Assembly (NCBI GenBank): GCA_046484325.1
Contig: JAWOJB010000071.1
Coordinates: 1-30,893 of the forward strand
Direction: 5' to 3'
Source: JAWOJB01 sp046484325
Lineage (GTDB): Bacteria; Actinomycetota; Acidimicrobiia; Spongiisociales; ZC4RG35
Length of the DNA stretch: 30,893 nt
Of the stretch, positions 1-7,996 are shown one piece after another; position 1 is the first letter of the stretch, and every line of letters begins with the position of its first letter. The position numbers and the translations under genes were made by a program. The notes below the pieces were generated by a model. The model had not been told where the DNA came from. It saw only the letters and a list, made by a program, of their open reading frames with translations, and ran no database searches.

Positions 1-2376
1 ATCGGCCCGCCCGGGCGAGTAGCCGGCCCGCTTCTCGATCGCTTCTACCTCGGCGACGAGTTGCTCGGCCTCGTCGAGCTCCCCTCGACGCCGGAGCACC
101 CAGGCCAGTGAGCTCGCAGACTCGGCGACGAGGTACTCCGTCCGGGCGATGCGGGCGAGCTCGACGGCCTGACGGGTCAGCTCCACGGCCAGGTCCTCCT
201 CCCCTTCGGGGAGCATGGTGGCGACGTTCTCGAGGGCGACGATCTGGCCGCGGATCTCGCCGCGTTGGCGCTCACGCTCCAGCCCTTCCCGGAAGTACGC
301 CAACGCCCCGCTGCGGTCCCCCTCGACGGCGGCGACGTTGCCCCGGTTGTTGTAGGCGGCGCTGAGGACGTCGGGGGCGCCCACCCGTTCGGCGAGGTCG
401 ATCGCCTGGTCGAGCAGCACGGCGGCGATGTCGAAGCGTCCAACCTGGGAGGCGAGGGTTCCCGCCCCGAGCAGGGCCATGGCCCGGTTCCGATCTCCCC
501 TGGTGTAGGCGCCGAGGCCCCGCTCGAGCCACCGGAGACCTTCCTCGGTCCAGTCCGACACGAGCCAGTACCGGTAGAGGGAACCCGCCATCCGGGCACC
601 CAGCTCGACGTCGCCACCGTCCAGCGCCCAGCCGAGGGCGGCGCGGATGTTGTCGGTCTCGTCGTCGAGGCGCCGGATGAGCTCCAGCTCGCCCGGCCCT
701 CGCGCCTCCTGCTCGGCGCGAGCGGCGAGGAGCGCGAAGTGCTCGGCGTGGCGCCGGCGGACCGCGTCGGACTCCCCCGACTCCGACAGCTTCGCCCTGG
801 CGTACTGCCGGAGGGTCTCCAGCTGGCGGTACCGCACATCGTCGGGGCCGGTCTCGGTCTGCAGCAGCGACTTCCCCTCCAGGCCGGCGAGACCGTCCAG
901 GATGCCGCCGGCCGGGAGCGGATCGAATCCGCACACCACCTCGGCGGCGGCGAGGTCGAATCCACCGGCGAGAACCGACAGCCGGCGGAAGAGCACCTTC
1001 TCGTGTTCCGACAGCAGATCGTGGCTCCAGTCGATGGTCGCCTGGAGGGTCTGCTGCCGGGGAAGGGCGGTGCGGGCCCCGCCCGTGAGCAGCCGGAAGC
1101 TGTCATCGAGCCGGGAGGCGATCTGCTCTGGCGAGAGTACGCGCAGACGGGCGGCGGCGAGCTCGATCCCCAGCGGGATGCCGTCCAGCCGCCGGCAGAT
1201 CTGGGCCACCGCGGCGGCGTCGGCCGCCTCCGGCCGGAAGCCAGGTCGGGCGGACTCGGCCCGGTCGAGGAAGAGCCGGGTGGCGGCATAGGCCATCGGA
1301 TCCCCGTCGACCTCGGGAGGGGGTGTGGTGAGCGATCGCACCTGGAAGGGGTATTCCCCAGGGACGCCCAGCATCTCGCGGCTCGTGGCCATGACGTGGA
1401 GGTCGGGGGCGTCCGCCAGCAGCCGGGCCGTCACATCGGCGACGTGCTCCACGAGATGCTCGCAGTTGTCGAGGACGATCAGCGACCGGCGCGCCCGGAG
1501 GTGGGCGATGAGTTCCTCGACCAGCCGCCGGTCGGGCCGGTCGCCGAGCCCGAGAGGATGCGCGATCGAGCGGACGACCAGATCCGGATCCGTGAGCGGG
1601 CCGAAGTCGACGAGCCAGACGCCGTCGGGGAAGACGTGCAGCATCTCGGCGGCAGCCTGGATCGCCAGCCGGGTCTTGCCGCAGCCACCCACCCCGATGA
1701 GCGTGACGAGACGCCGCTCGGTCGCGTGCCGGATCACCGCCGCCAGGTCGTCCTCACGCCCGATGAAGCTGGTGAGCTGCACAGGGAGGTTGTTGGGATA
1801 GGCGTCGACCGTGCGCAGCGGTGGGAACGACTCCTCCAGCCCCGGGTACTCGACCTGGAGAAGGTGCTCGGGCTCGGACAGGTCGCGGAGCCGGTGGGCG
1901 CCCAGGTCCCGGAGCATGACTCCGGGCGGGATGGCATGCACCAGGCGCTCGGCCGAGGCGCCCGAGACGACGACCTGCCCACCGTGGGCGACGGCCATGA
2001 TGCGGGCCGCCCGGTTGACGGCGGTGCCGAAGTAGTCGCCGTCGCGCTCCTCGGCGATGCCGGTGTGGATGCCCATGCGCACGCGGATCGGTTCGCCGCC
2101 GACCTCGATCCCGGCCAGGCCGGTCTGGACCTCGAGCGCGGCGGAGAGTGCGGCACCGGGACTCCCGAAGGCGGCACCGATCCCGTCGCCGGAGCTCGAG
2201 AACACGTACCCCCCGTGGTCGTCGATCGCCTGTCTCAGTCGGTGATCGTGCGTCACCTGGGCCGGGGCCATCTCGAGTGGATGGAGGTCCCAGAGCCGGG
2301 TGCTCCCGGCCATGTCGGTAAAGAGGAACGTGACCGTGCCCGTCGGCCGTGCCGGCATCGTCATCAATCTATCCAT
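1..2376 (-). CDS. Class III nucleotidyl cyclase - NB-ARC-like ATPase - TPR regulator, C-terminus cut by window edge
   Basis: The frame is open from an ATG at 2376 to the left edge, giving 792 residues without a stop. Residues about 10-175 form a class III adenylate/guanylate cyclase domain: FTDMAGST (metal Asp21), SSGDGIGAAF (metal Asp64) and a NRAAR motif with the Asn/Arg pair that stabilises the transition state. A STAND/NB-ARC-type ATPase follows, with Walker A GVGGCGKT (Lys234) and Walker B LIVLDNCEH. A winged-helix stretch (ATIDWSHDLLSEHE) and alanine-rich TPR-like helices fill the rest. The family comprises cytoplasmic signalling proteins of actinobacteria, sometimes ending in a LuxR DNA-binding domain; whether this one does is beyond the edge. 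The Lys usually found before the second metal Asp is Ser, as I recall for this ATPase-linked subgroup, so cyclase substrate and activity are uncertain. In-frame ATGs at 2364 and 2358 are alternative starts. The gene begins 12 bp after the crotonase stop, so co-transcription is likely. Confidence 0.9.
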   Translation of the reverse strand, partial: MDRLMTMPARPTGTVTFLFTDMAGSTRLWDLHPLEMAPAQVTHDHRLRQAIDDHGGYVFSSSGDGIGAAFGSPGAALSAALEVQTGLAGIEVGGEPIRVRMGIHTGIAEERDGDYFGTAVNRAARIMAVAHGGQVVVSGASAERLVHAIPPGVMLRDLGAHRLRDLSEPEHLLQVEYPGLEESFPPLRTVDAYPNNLPVQLTSFIGREDDLAAVIRHATERRLVTLIGVGGCGKTRLAIQAAAEMLHVFPDGVWLVDFGPLTDPDLVVRSIAHPLGLGDRPDRRLVEELIAHLRARRSLIVLDNCEHLVEHVADVTARLLADAPDLHVMATSREMLGVPGEYPFQVRSLTTPPPEVDGDPMAYAATRLFLDRAESARPGFRPEAADAAAVAQICRRLDGIPLGIELAAARLRVLSPEQIASRLDDSFRLLTGGARTALPRQQTLQATIDWSHDLLSEHEKVLFRRLSVLAGGFDLAAAEVVCGFDPLPAGGILDGLAGLEGKSLLQTETGPDDVRYRQLETLRQYARAKLSESGESDAVRRRHAEHFALLAARAEQEARGPGELELIRRLDDETDNIRAALGWALDGGDVELGARMAGSLYRYWLVSDWTEEGLRWLERGLGAYTRGDRNRAMALLGAGTLASQVGRFDIAAVLLDQAIDLAERVGAPDVLSAAYNNRGNVAAVEGDRSGALAYFREGLERERQRGEIRGQIVALENVATMLPEGEEDLAVELTRQAVELARIARTEYLVAESASSLAWVLRRRGELDEAEQLVAEVEAIEKRAGYSPGRAD

Positions 2377-2388
2377 ACCCCGGACGGG

Positions 2389-3234
2389 TCACTGCCCGAC
2401 CTCCGGGGCGATCGGATCCCCGGAGTCGCGTTCCTCGACGGCCTGGGCGAACCCGACCTCCTCGGCCCGCCGCTTGAACCACATGCCCTCCGGGGAGTGG
2501 CGGGTGATGCCGTCGAACACCGTGGCGATCATCTGGGTGCCGGCCAGGCCCATGTTGTCGAGGGCCTGGTTGACCATGAGCTTCTGCATCATGAGCTGGT
2601 TGCGTGGCACGCCGGCCATCCGGCGGGCCAGCTCGTCGACCCTCTCGTCCAGCGAGCGATCGGGCACCGCCTCGAGCACGAGACCCATCGCCGAGGCTTC
2701 CGAGCCGGTGATGAGGTCGCCGGTGAACAGCATTCGCTTGGCCCGCTCGGGCCCCACCCGGTACACCCACATGGCCGTGGTCGGGCAGCCCCACACCCGG
2801 GCGGGGGGGTAGCCGATCCGGGCGTCCTCGGCCATCACGACCAGGTCGCAGGCGAGGGCGATGTCCGAGCCACCGGCCACCGCGAAGCCGCGGACCTTGG
2901 CGATCGTGGGCTTGTAGGAGCGCCACAGCGCCATGAAGTCCTGGGTGTTGCGGAACATCATCTCGAAGTCGAGCATCGGGTCCCACGGCATGTCCTGCGA
3001 GTAGGGCACGTCGGGCTGCTCGGCGTACTCCTTGAGGTCATATCCGGAGCAGAACGCCCGGCCCGCCCCGGTGACGACCACCACGTGGACCCCCCGATCC
3101 TCCTGGGCTGCCTCGACCGCCCGCCGGATCTCACCGGGCATGTGGGCGTCGATGGCGTTGAGGCGCTGGGGGCGGTCGAGGGTGATCGTCGCCACCCGAT
3201 CCTCCACCTCGTACCGGATGCTGTGGAACTCCAC
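2389..3234 (-). CDS. Crotonase (enoyl-CoA hydratase/isomerase) family protein lacking both canonical catalytic Glu
   Basis: The 281-residue product is the usual length for a crotonase. The CoA-binding/oxyanion-hole segments are clear: AFCSGYDL (about 60-67) and GFAVAGGSDIALACD (about 116-130). Aligned by eye to mitochondrial enoyl-CoA hydratase, the two catalytic glutamates (Glu144 and Glu164 there) correspond to Ala145 and Arg167 here, so ordinary hydration of enoyl-CoA is doubtful. Another crotonase reaction (isomerase, hydrolase, dehalogenase-like) or a non-catalytic role is possible. The GTG start is supported by an AGGAGG-like ribosome binding site a few bases upstream. The gene lies 27 bp downstream of the MFS gene and 12 bp upstream of the cyclase gene on the same strand. 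The substrate cannot be read from the sequence. Confidence 0.9.
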   Translation of the reverse strand: MEFHSIRYEVEDRVATITLDRPQRLNAIDAHMPGEIRRAVEAAQEDRGVHVVVVTGAGRAFCSGYDLKEYAEQPDVPYSQDMPWDPMLDFEMMFRNTQDFMALWRSYKPTIAKVRGFAVAGGSDIALACDLVVMAEDARIGYPPARVWGCPTTAMWVYRVGPERAKRMLFTGDLITGSEASAMGLVLEAVPDRSLDERVDELARRMAGVPRNQLMMQKLMVNQALDNMGLAGTQMIATVFDGITRHSPEGMWFKRRAEEVGFAQAVEERDSGDPIAPEVGQ

Positions 3235-3261
3235 CGGTCCTCCTCGCTCGGTCGACCGATC

Positions 3262-4923
3262 CTATGACCGGGGTGGATCCGTACCGGGCTCGGGGAGCGG
3301 GATCGACCCGTCGACGGCGTGGTAGAGCTCGTGGGCAGCGATCAGCGCCTCCCACTCCTCCTCGTGCCCCACGTCCACCGCCACGAGGTGGCGGGTCACC
3401 GGGCCCCCGGCCCGGTCGAACGAGCGGGCCCGGCGAATCGCCTCCGCCGAGGCATCGTCGATGCGACGGTGCTGGGCGAGGTGCTCGCTCCACGACACGG
3501 TGAGGAACACCTCGCTCACCCGGTGGGGATCCTCGGCGTTCCGGTACAGCCGCCACCGGTAGGCGCCGGTGCGCAGGCGGATGAGGCGTAGATGGTTCAC
3601 CTCCTCCATGAAGGCGGGGAGGTCGGCACGGTCCACGACCCAGGTGTTGATGACCATCACCGGCCCGCCGGCGGTGTCGACGTGGTCGGGGACCTCGCGG
3701 TCCGCCGAGTACTCCGGGGTGACGACCTCGCCGAGTGTCGGGATGTCGAGCCGGGTCGCCATGCCGGCGAGGGCGATTCCGGCCACCGACATGATCGCGA
3801 TCGACGAGCCGGCAGAGGTGACATCCGCCAGTGCTCCGGAGACGATGGCGCCGATGGGGAGGATTCCCACGAAAGCGAGCGAATAGAGGCTCATCGCCCT
3901 CCCCCGTACCCAGTGGGGCGACATCAGCTGGGCGGTGGCGTTCATCGTGGTCAGGGTCCACACCCAGCCCAGCCCGGCCACGAACAGCGCAGCGGCGGCC
4001 GTGGCGATCCTGGGGGCGAGCCCCAGCCCCAGGCCGGCGACCCCGAACACGCCGATGGTGACCGGGATCGACCACCGTCCGAGCCCGTCCACCACAGGCC
4101 GGCGGGTGAAGGCCGCGACGAGCGCACCCAGCCCCATCGCCCCCCAGAGGACGCCATAGGCGGTGGCCCCGCCGCCGAGCTCGTCGGTGCGGTTTGGCAG
4201 GATCGACTGGACCGAGGCAGACGTGATGGCGAAGAGCGAAGCCAGCAGGAGCAGGCGCCGGAACGACGATGTGTACCGGGCGTAGCGGACTCCGGCCGCC
4301 ACCGCGGTCACCACCGACCCGGTCTCGCGGTCGGGGACGTGCAGCCCGGTGCCGATCACCGCCAGCACCGAAATCACGCCCAGGTACGAGAGGGCGTTGA
4401 TCCCGAAGGCGACCTGGGCTCCGGCCGTGGCGACGATCAGCCCTCCCAGCGCCGGGCCGACCGCGCGGGCGACGTTGAACGCCACCGAGTTGAGCGCGAC
4501 TGCGCTCGCCACCATGTCCCGCGGAACCAGATCGGGAACCAGTGCCTGCCAGGCCGGGAGGTTGAACGCCACCCCGACCCCAAGCATGAGACCCAAGCCC
4601 AGGAGCAGCCCCGGAGAGATGGCGCCGGTGGCCGTGAGGATCGCCATGCCGGCCGCCGCCACGCCCATGAGAGCCTGCGACGCCAGCAAGACCTTGCTCC
4701 GGTCGACGAGGTCGGCCACCGCCCCCGCCGCCAGGGCGAGGAAGAGGAGAGGGAGCGTCGTGGAGGCGGCCATCAGTGCCACCCAGGTGGCGGATCCGGT
4801 GAGCTCGAGCATCAGCCAGGAGGCTGCGACGCCCTGGAGGAACGAGCCCAGGTTGGAGAAGATCGACACCGTCCAGAGGGCCCGGAAGCGGGGGATCCGG
4901 AGCGGGGCGACGGCGGAGGTCAC
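3262..4923 (-). CDS. MFS exporter (MFS_3/EntS-like) with C-terminal soluble domain
   Basis: The 553-residue protein begins with LRIPRFRALWTVSIFSNLGS, typical of the MFS_3 family (enterobactin-exporter-like, formerly DUF894). About 12 hydrophobic segments span residues 10-400, with the cytoplasmic-loop motif AGAVADLVDRSK after the second segment. The last 140 residues are soluble and not transporter-like: a strand-rich piece starting VMVINTWVVDRADLPAFMEEV followed by charged helices. It resembles a small ferredoxin-like (ABM/dabb-type) fold, and a C-terminal domain of this kind is usual in MFS_3. The likely role is proton-driven export of a small hydrophobic compound or siderophore; the substrate is unknown. 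It sits between the DMT transporter and the crotonase on the same strand. Confidence 0.88.
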   Translation of the reverse strand: MTSAVAPLRIPRFRALWTVSIFSNLGSFLQGVAASWLMLELTGSATWVALMAASTTLPLLFLALAAGAVADLVDRSKVLLASQALMGVAAAGMAILTATGAISPGLLLGLGLMLGVGVAFNLPAWQALVPDLVPRDMVASAVALNSVAFNVARAVGPALGGLIVATAGAQVAFGINALSYLGVISVLAVIGTGLHVPDRETGSVVTAVAAGVRYARYTSSFRRLLLLASLFAITSASVQSILPNRTDELGGGATAYGVLWGAMGLGALVAAFTRRPVVDGLGRWSIPVTIGVFGVAGLGLGLAPRIATAAAALFVAGLGWVWTLTTMNATAQLMSPHWVRGRAMSLYSLAFVGILPIGAIVSGALADVTSAGSSIAIMSVAGIALAGMATRLDIPTLGEVVTPEYSADREVPDHVDTAGGPVMVINTWVVDRADLPAFMEEVNHLRLIRLRTGAYRWRLYRNAEDPHRVSEVFLTVSWSEHLAQHRRIDDASAEAIRRARSFDRAGGPVTRHLVAVDVGHEEEWEALIAAHELYHAVDGSIPLPEPGTDPPRS

Positions 4924-4975
4924 GGGGGTGGAGTGTATGGACGGCCGCAGCCGCGTCCGCGATTCCCCTTCGACG

Positions 4976-5000
4976 CGTGCGACGTGCGACGTGCGACGTC
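4976..5000. repeat. Short tandem repeat, 7-bp unit GACGTGC
   Basis: The unit GACGTGC occurs twice perfectly, at 4981-4987 and 4988-4994. A partial copy (CGTGC) precedes it and a partial copy (GACGTC) follows. The repeat lies in the 75-bp gap between the DMT and MFS genes and touches the 3' end of the DMT gene. It could be slippage-prone or a repeated protein-binding half site; nothing else supports a function. Confidence 0.6.
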
Positions 5001-5877
5001 ATACCACCTCGGGCGGGATGTCGGGTGCCACCGAGTGGGTGATGGCCTGGATCGACGCCACCCCTGCGACCGTCATCGCCATCCCCAGGAGCTGGAGCCC
5101 GCCAAGGGCCTGGCCCAGGACCACCCACGCCGTCAGCCCCGCCACCACGGGCTCGGCCGTCGCCACCACCCCGACCCTGCCTGGATCGGCCCGGCGCAGG
5201 GCGACGATCTCGAGGAGGAATGGGATAGCGGTGCCTGCCACCCCAACCCAGATCAGGCTGGGCCACACCCCGCTGCCGGCGGTGGGGAACCGGACGGGCA
5301 GGAATACGAGCCAGATGACGGCTGCGAACCCGAAGCCGTAGGCCGCGACCGTGATCTCCGGGAGGCGTTTGCCCAGGTACTCGCCGACCACGAGGTAGCC
5401 GGCGAATGTCACGGCCGCCCCCAACCCCGCAGCCGCCCCGATCGGGTCGAGCGCATCGACGTTCCATGCCTCGGTGATGAAGAGCGTGCCGATCACGGCG
5501 GTGACCGCGGCGGCCCAGGCGATGCCCGGGACCGGTCGCTTCTGGACCGTGGTCATCCAGACGAGCACCAACACCGGCCCGAGGAACTGGATGGTGACCC
5601 CGGGGCCGACTCCCAGCCGATCGATCGCCACGTAGTAGGTGATCGTCACCACCGCCAGCAGCGCACCAAGGCCGGCGAGACTCCCGAGTCGCCCACCCGG
5701 GGAAAGCGCACCTCGGCGCCATGCCACCAGGCCGAGCAGCACCGCCGCCATCACGGACCGCGACTGGGCGACCTGGGCGGGGCCGACCGCCGAGAACGCG
5801 CCGGCTGCGACCACCCCCGACACTCCGAAGAGGAACGCGGCGGCGAGCGCGGCCAGCAGTCCTCGTCGTTCCATCAC
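4999..5877 (-). CDS. DMT-superfamily (EamA/RhaT) transporter
   Basis: The 292-residue protein is almost wholly hydrophobic, with about 10 membrane spans in two EamA repeats. The first repeat begins GLLAALAAAFLFGVSGVVAAGAFS, and the second spans about residues 150-285 with the typical ending seen as VVATAEPVVAGLTAWVVLGQ. EamA proteins of this size export amino acids, nucleosides or other metabolites across the cytoplasmic membrane; the substrate here is unknown. The start is GTG at 5877 or the adjacent ATG at 5874, and I could not separate the two. It is divergent from the membrane-protein gene at 6005 and is the first gene of a minus-strand series running to the left edge. Confidence 0.88.
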   Translation of the reverse strand: MMERRGLLAALAAAFLFGVSGVVAAGAFSAVGPAQVAQSRSVMAAVLLGLVAWRRGALSPGGRLGSLAGLGALLAVVTITYYVAIDRLGVGPGVTIQFLGPVLVLVWMTTVQKRPVPGIAWAAAVTAVIGTLFITEAWNVDALDPIGAAAGLGAAVTFAGYLVVGEYLGKRLPEITVAAYGFGFAAVIWLVFLPVRFPTAGSGVWPSLIWVGVAGTAIPFLLEIVALRRADPGRVGVVATAEPVVAGLTAWVVLGQALGGLQLLGMAMTVAGVASIQAITHSVAPDIPPEVV

Positions 5878-5976
5878 GGCATTGTGGCCGTAACGCTCCC
5901 GTCACGGTCATGCGACACGGTGGCCGCGATGCCGGGCCGGCCCAGGACACGCCGTCCGGCGAAGACGGTCACGGCA

Positions 5977-6000
5977 TAGGGTCGGCCCCCTCGAGGGAGG
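5977..6000 (+). promoter_or_regulatory. Candidate -10 box (TAGGGT) and ribosome binding site for the 6005 gene
   Basis: TAGGGT at 5977-5982 matches the actinobacterial TAnnnT pattern. GGGAGG at 5995-6000 lies 4 bp before the ATG and supports the start at 6005. No convincing -35 box is seen. The element lies in the 127-bp gap between the divergent DMT and membrane-protein genes. Confidence 0.4.
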
Positions 6001-6004
6001 ACGA

Positions 6005-7195
6005 ATGGTGGTTGCTGAGAACCGAACGGTGTCGCTTGCGTCACTGGCGGTAGTCACAGCCGCCATCGTGGGCTGGCTCGCCCGGGCACTCTGGAGCCTG
6101 ATCGGCGGCGCTTCTCCGCCCGCGGGCGACGTGCTGCCCATCGTCGTCGCCTCCCTCGTCTTCTGCCTGCTCGGCGCGCTGGTGTTGGCGCGGGTTCCTG
6201 GAAACCGGATCGGCTGGGTGCTGTCGGCCCCAGGCCTGATCCTCCTCGCCAGCGGCCTGGCCTCGGTCGCATCCGATGCCGGCCACCTCGTGTTCCTGGC
6301 GATCGGCGGCGTGGCCTGGTTTGGATCGTTCATCGCCCTCGGGTTCCTGATGCTCTGGTTTCCGACCGGGTCACCGGTCACAACCCGGTGGCGTTGGGTG
6401 GGCTGGCTCGGGTGCGCCAACATCGGCCTCCTGCTGGTCCTCGGCCTGTTCGCCGAACGGCTCTGCATCGACGGAGACGCCGGCGCGTGTCGCCGCGATG
6501 TGGCGAACCCGATCGGAATTCCCGGGATGCCCGATCCGGAGTACGGGGAGGTCGCACCGCTCTTCTTCGGCGTACTGCTGACCTTCATCGGTGCCTCTGC
6601 GGTGTCGCTGGTGGTGCGTTTCGTACGGTCGCGAGGAAGCGAGCGACTCCAGTTGAAATGGTTCGCCCTCTCTGTCTGGCTGTTCGTCGGAGCGATCGTG
6701 GTAGGCGCCGTCCTGGAAGGACTCGCCCTGCTTCCCTGGCTCGGTGGGCTCGTCTTCGCCGTTTCCCTTCTCGGCATCCCGGTGTCCGTGACGCTGGCCG
6801 TCACCCGTTATCGCCTCTTCGAGATCGATCGGATCGTCTCCCGGACGGTGTCGTACACGATCGTGGTCGGGCTGCTGGCGGGGGTGTATGCGGGGGTGTG
6901 GGGGCTGGCTACCCGGTGGCTGCCGCTGGGTTCGGACCTGGCGGTGGCCACCTCGACGCTGGCGGCGGCGGCGCTGTTCACGCCGGTGCGGCGGCGGGTG
7001 CAGGCGGTGGTTGATCGCCGGTTCAACCGGTCCCGGTATCGGGCGGACCGGGTCGTGGACGAGTTCGGGGTTCGGTTGCGGGGTGGAGCGGACCTGGAGA
7101 TGATCCCCCGGCATCTGGAGGCGGTGATCCGGGAGACGCTTCAGCCGGCGGTCGTCGGCGTCTGGATCCGGGAAGGGGGCGGACCGGCACCCTGA
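6005..7195 (+). CDS. Polytopic membrane protein resembling the sensor part of a histidine kinase, no kinase domain
   Basis: The 396-residue protein has about 8-9 predicted membrane spans over residues 10-310. The segment YRLFEIDRIVSRTVSYTIVV and then RRRVQAVVDRRFNRSRYRADRVVDEF mark a family common in actinobacteria and Chloroflexi. In some members this module precedes a GAF/histidine kinase. Here the chain stops about 50 residues after that helix, with QPAVVGVWIRE, and no H-box or ATPase follows. A stand-alone membrane sensor or signal-transfer role is an inference. The start is well placed behind GGGAGG. From about 6880 the gene becomes noticeably richer in GGG, GCG and GTG codons than its first two thirds. 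Confidence 0.75.
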   Translation: MVVAENRTVSLASLAVVTAAIVGWLARALWSLIGGASPPAGDVLPIVVASLVFCLLGALVLARVPGNRIGWVLSAPGLILLASGLASVASDAGHLVFLAIGGVAWFGSFIALGFLMLWFPTGSPVTTRWRWVGWLGCANIGLLLVLGLFAERLCIDGDAGACRRDVANPIGIPGMPDPEYGEVAPLFFGVLLTFIGASAVSLVVRFVRSRGSERLQLKWFALSVWLFVGAIVVGAVLEGLALLPWLGGLVFAVSLLGIPVSVTLAVTRYRLFEIDRIVSRTVSYTIVVGLLAGVYAGVWGLATRWLPLGSDLAVATSTLAAAALFTPVRRRVQAVVDRRFNRSRYRADRVVDEFGVRLRGGADLEMIPRHLEAVIRETLQPAVVGVWIREGGGPAP

Positions 7196-7357
7196 TCTGC
7201 CTCGCCGCGTGCGGTGGATGCGATGCTCGCCGACTCACCGTCGCCTCCCTTGGCCGTACGCCGAGTCGACTCGGGTCGAGCGCAGCGTTGGAGGGCGTCC
7301 GCAGCCCCGTCGGCCTTCGCCTCGATTGCGTCCCGACCGTGCTTGGCTTGTTGGCTC

Positions 7358-7996
7358 GTGTCCGATACCGCCTATTTCGTGGGGCCACTCGAGCGCCCCG
7401 GTCCGGGGGTGTTGCTCCTCCACTCGTGGTGGGGGTTGACGGGAGGCATGAAGCTGACCGCCGACCGTCTCGCCGACGAGGGGTTCACGGTGCTCGCCCC
7501 CGACCTGAACGAAGGGGTCACCTTCGAGGACCAGGAGGAGGCCCGCCGTCACCTCGAGGAGGCGGATCCCAACCGTCTGGCCCGGGTGACGCTCGACTCG
7601 CTCGCCGTCCTGGTCGAGCGATCGCCGGGAGGCTCGGTGGGCGTGGTCGGGTACTCGATGGGTGCCTCGCTCGGGATGTGGGCCTCGGTACGGCGCCCCG
7701 AGGCGGTGGCCGCCGTGGTGGCCTTCTACGGAACCCAGATCATCGACTTCGCCGGCTCACGGTCCGCTTATCAGGTGCACGCCGCCGGCGTCGACGAACT
7801 GGTGGACGACGACGAGCTGTCCTTCATGGAGGCGACCATGGGGCTGGAGGGCCTCGAGCTCCAGGTGTTCAGATATCCCGAGGTCGGCCACTGGTTCGCC
7901 GAGCGGGGTGCCGCCGGGTACCACAGCGGTGCCGCCGAACGGGCCTGGGAGCGGGCCGTCGGCTTCCTCCGCGACCGCCTGTCGGTGAGTGGTTAG
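7358..7996 (+). CDS. Dienelactone hydrolase-family alpha/beta hydrolase
   Basis: From GTG at 7358 the product has 212 residues, close to the usual length of the family. The in-frame upstream ATG at 7214 would add 48 Arg/Ala/Ser-rich residues that look non-coding. The fold marks are GPGVLLLHSWWGLT near the N-terminus, the nucleophile elbow VVGYSMGAS (Ser100), Asp146 in HAAGVDELV, and His178 in YPEVGHWF. Classical dienelactone hydrolase has Cys at the nucleophile position; Ser here suggests an ordinary esterase-like hydrolase. It is probably cytoplasmic and the substrate is unknown. Its stop codon overlaps the stop of the convergent MOSC gene by 4 bp. Confidence 0.85.
   Translation: MSDTAYFVGPLERPGPGVLLLHSWWGLTGGMKLTADRLADEGFTVLAPDLNEGVTFEDQEEARRHLEEADPNRLARVTLDSLAVLVERSPGGSVGVVGYSMGASLGMWASVRRPEAVAAVVAFYGTQIIDFAGSRSAYQVHAAGVDELVDDDELSFMEATMGLEGLELQVFRYPEVGHWFAERGAAGYHSGAAERAWERAVGFLRDRLSVSG

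Noticed and set aside
265..3267. 1000-codon plus-strand open frame
   Set aside because: It is antisense to the cyclase and crotonase genes, whose motifs are intact on the minus strand. The translation is a low-complexity Gly/Arg/Pro/His mix typical of shadow frames in GC-rich DNA.
3131..5950. 939-codon minus-strand open frame
   Set aside because: It overlaps the MFS and DMT genes in another frame. The product is Arg/Gly/Pro-rich with no domain, while the competing frames encode clear membrane proteins.
3592..5979. 795-codon plus-strand open frame
   Set aside because: It is a hydrophilic His/Arg/Gly-rich mirror of the two transporter genes.
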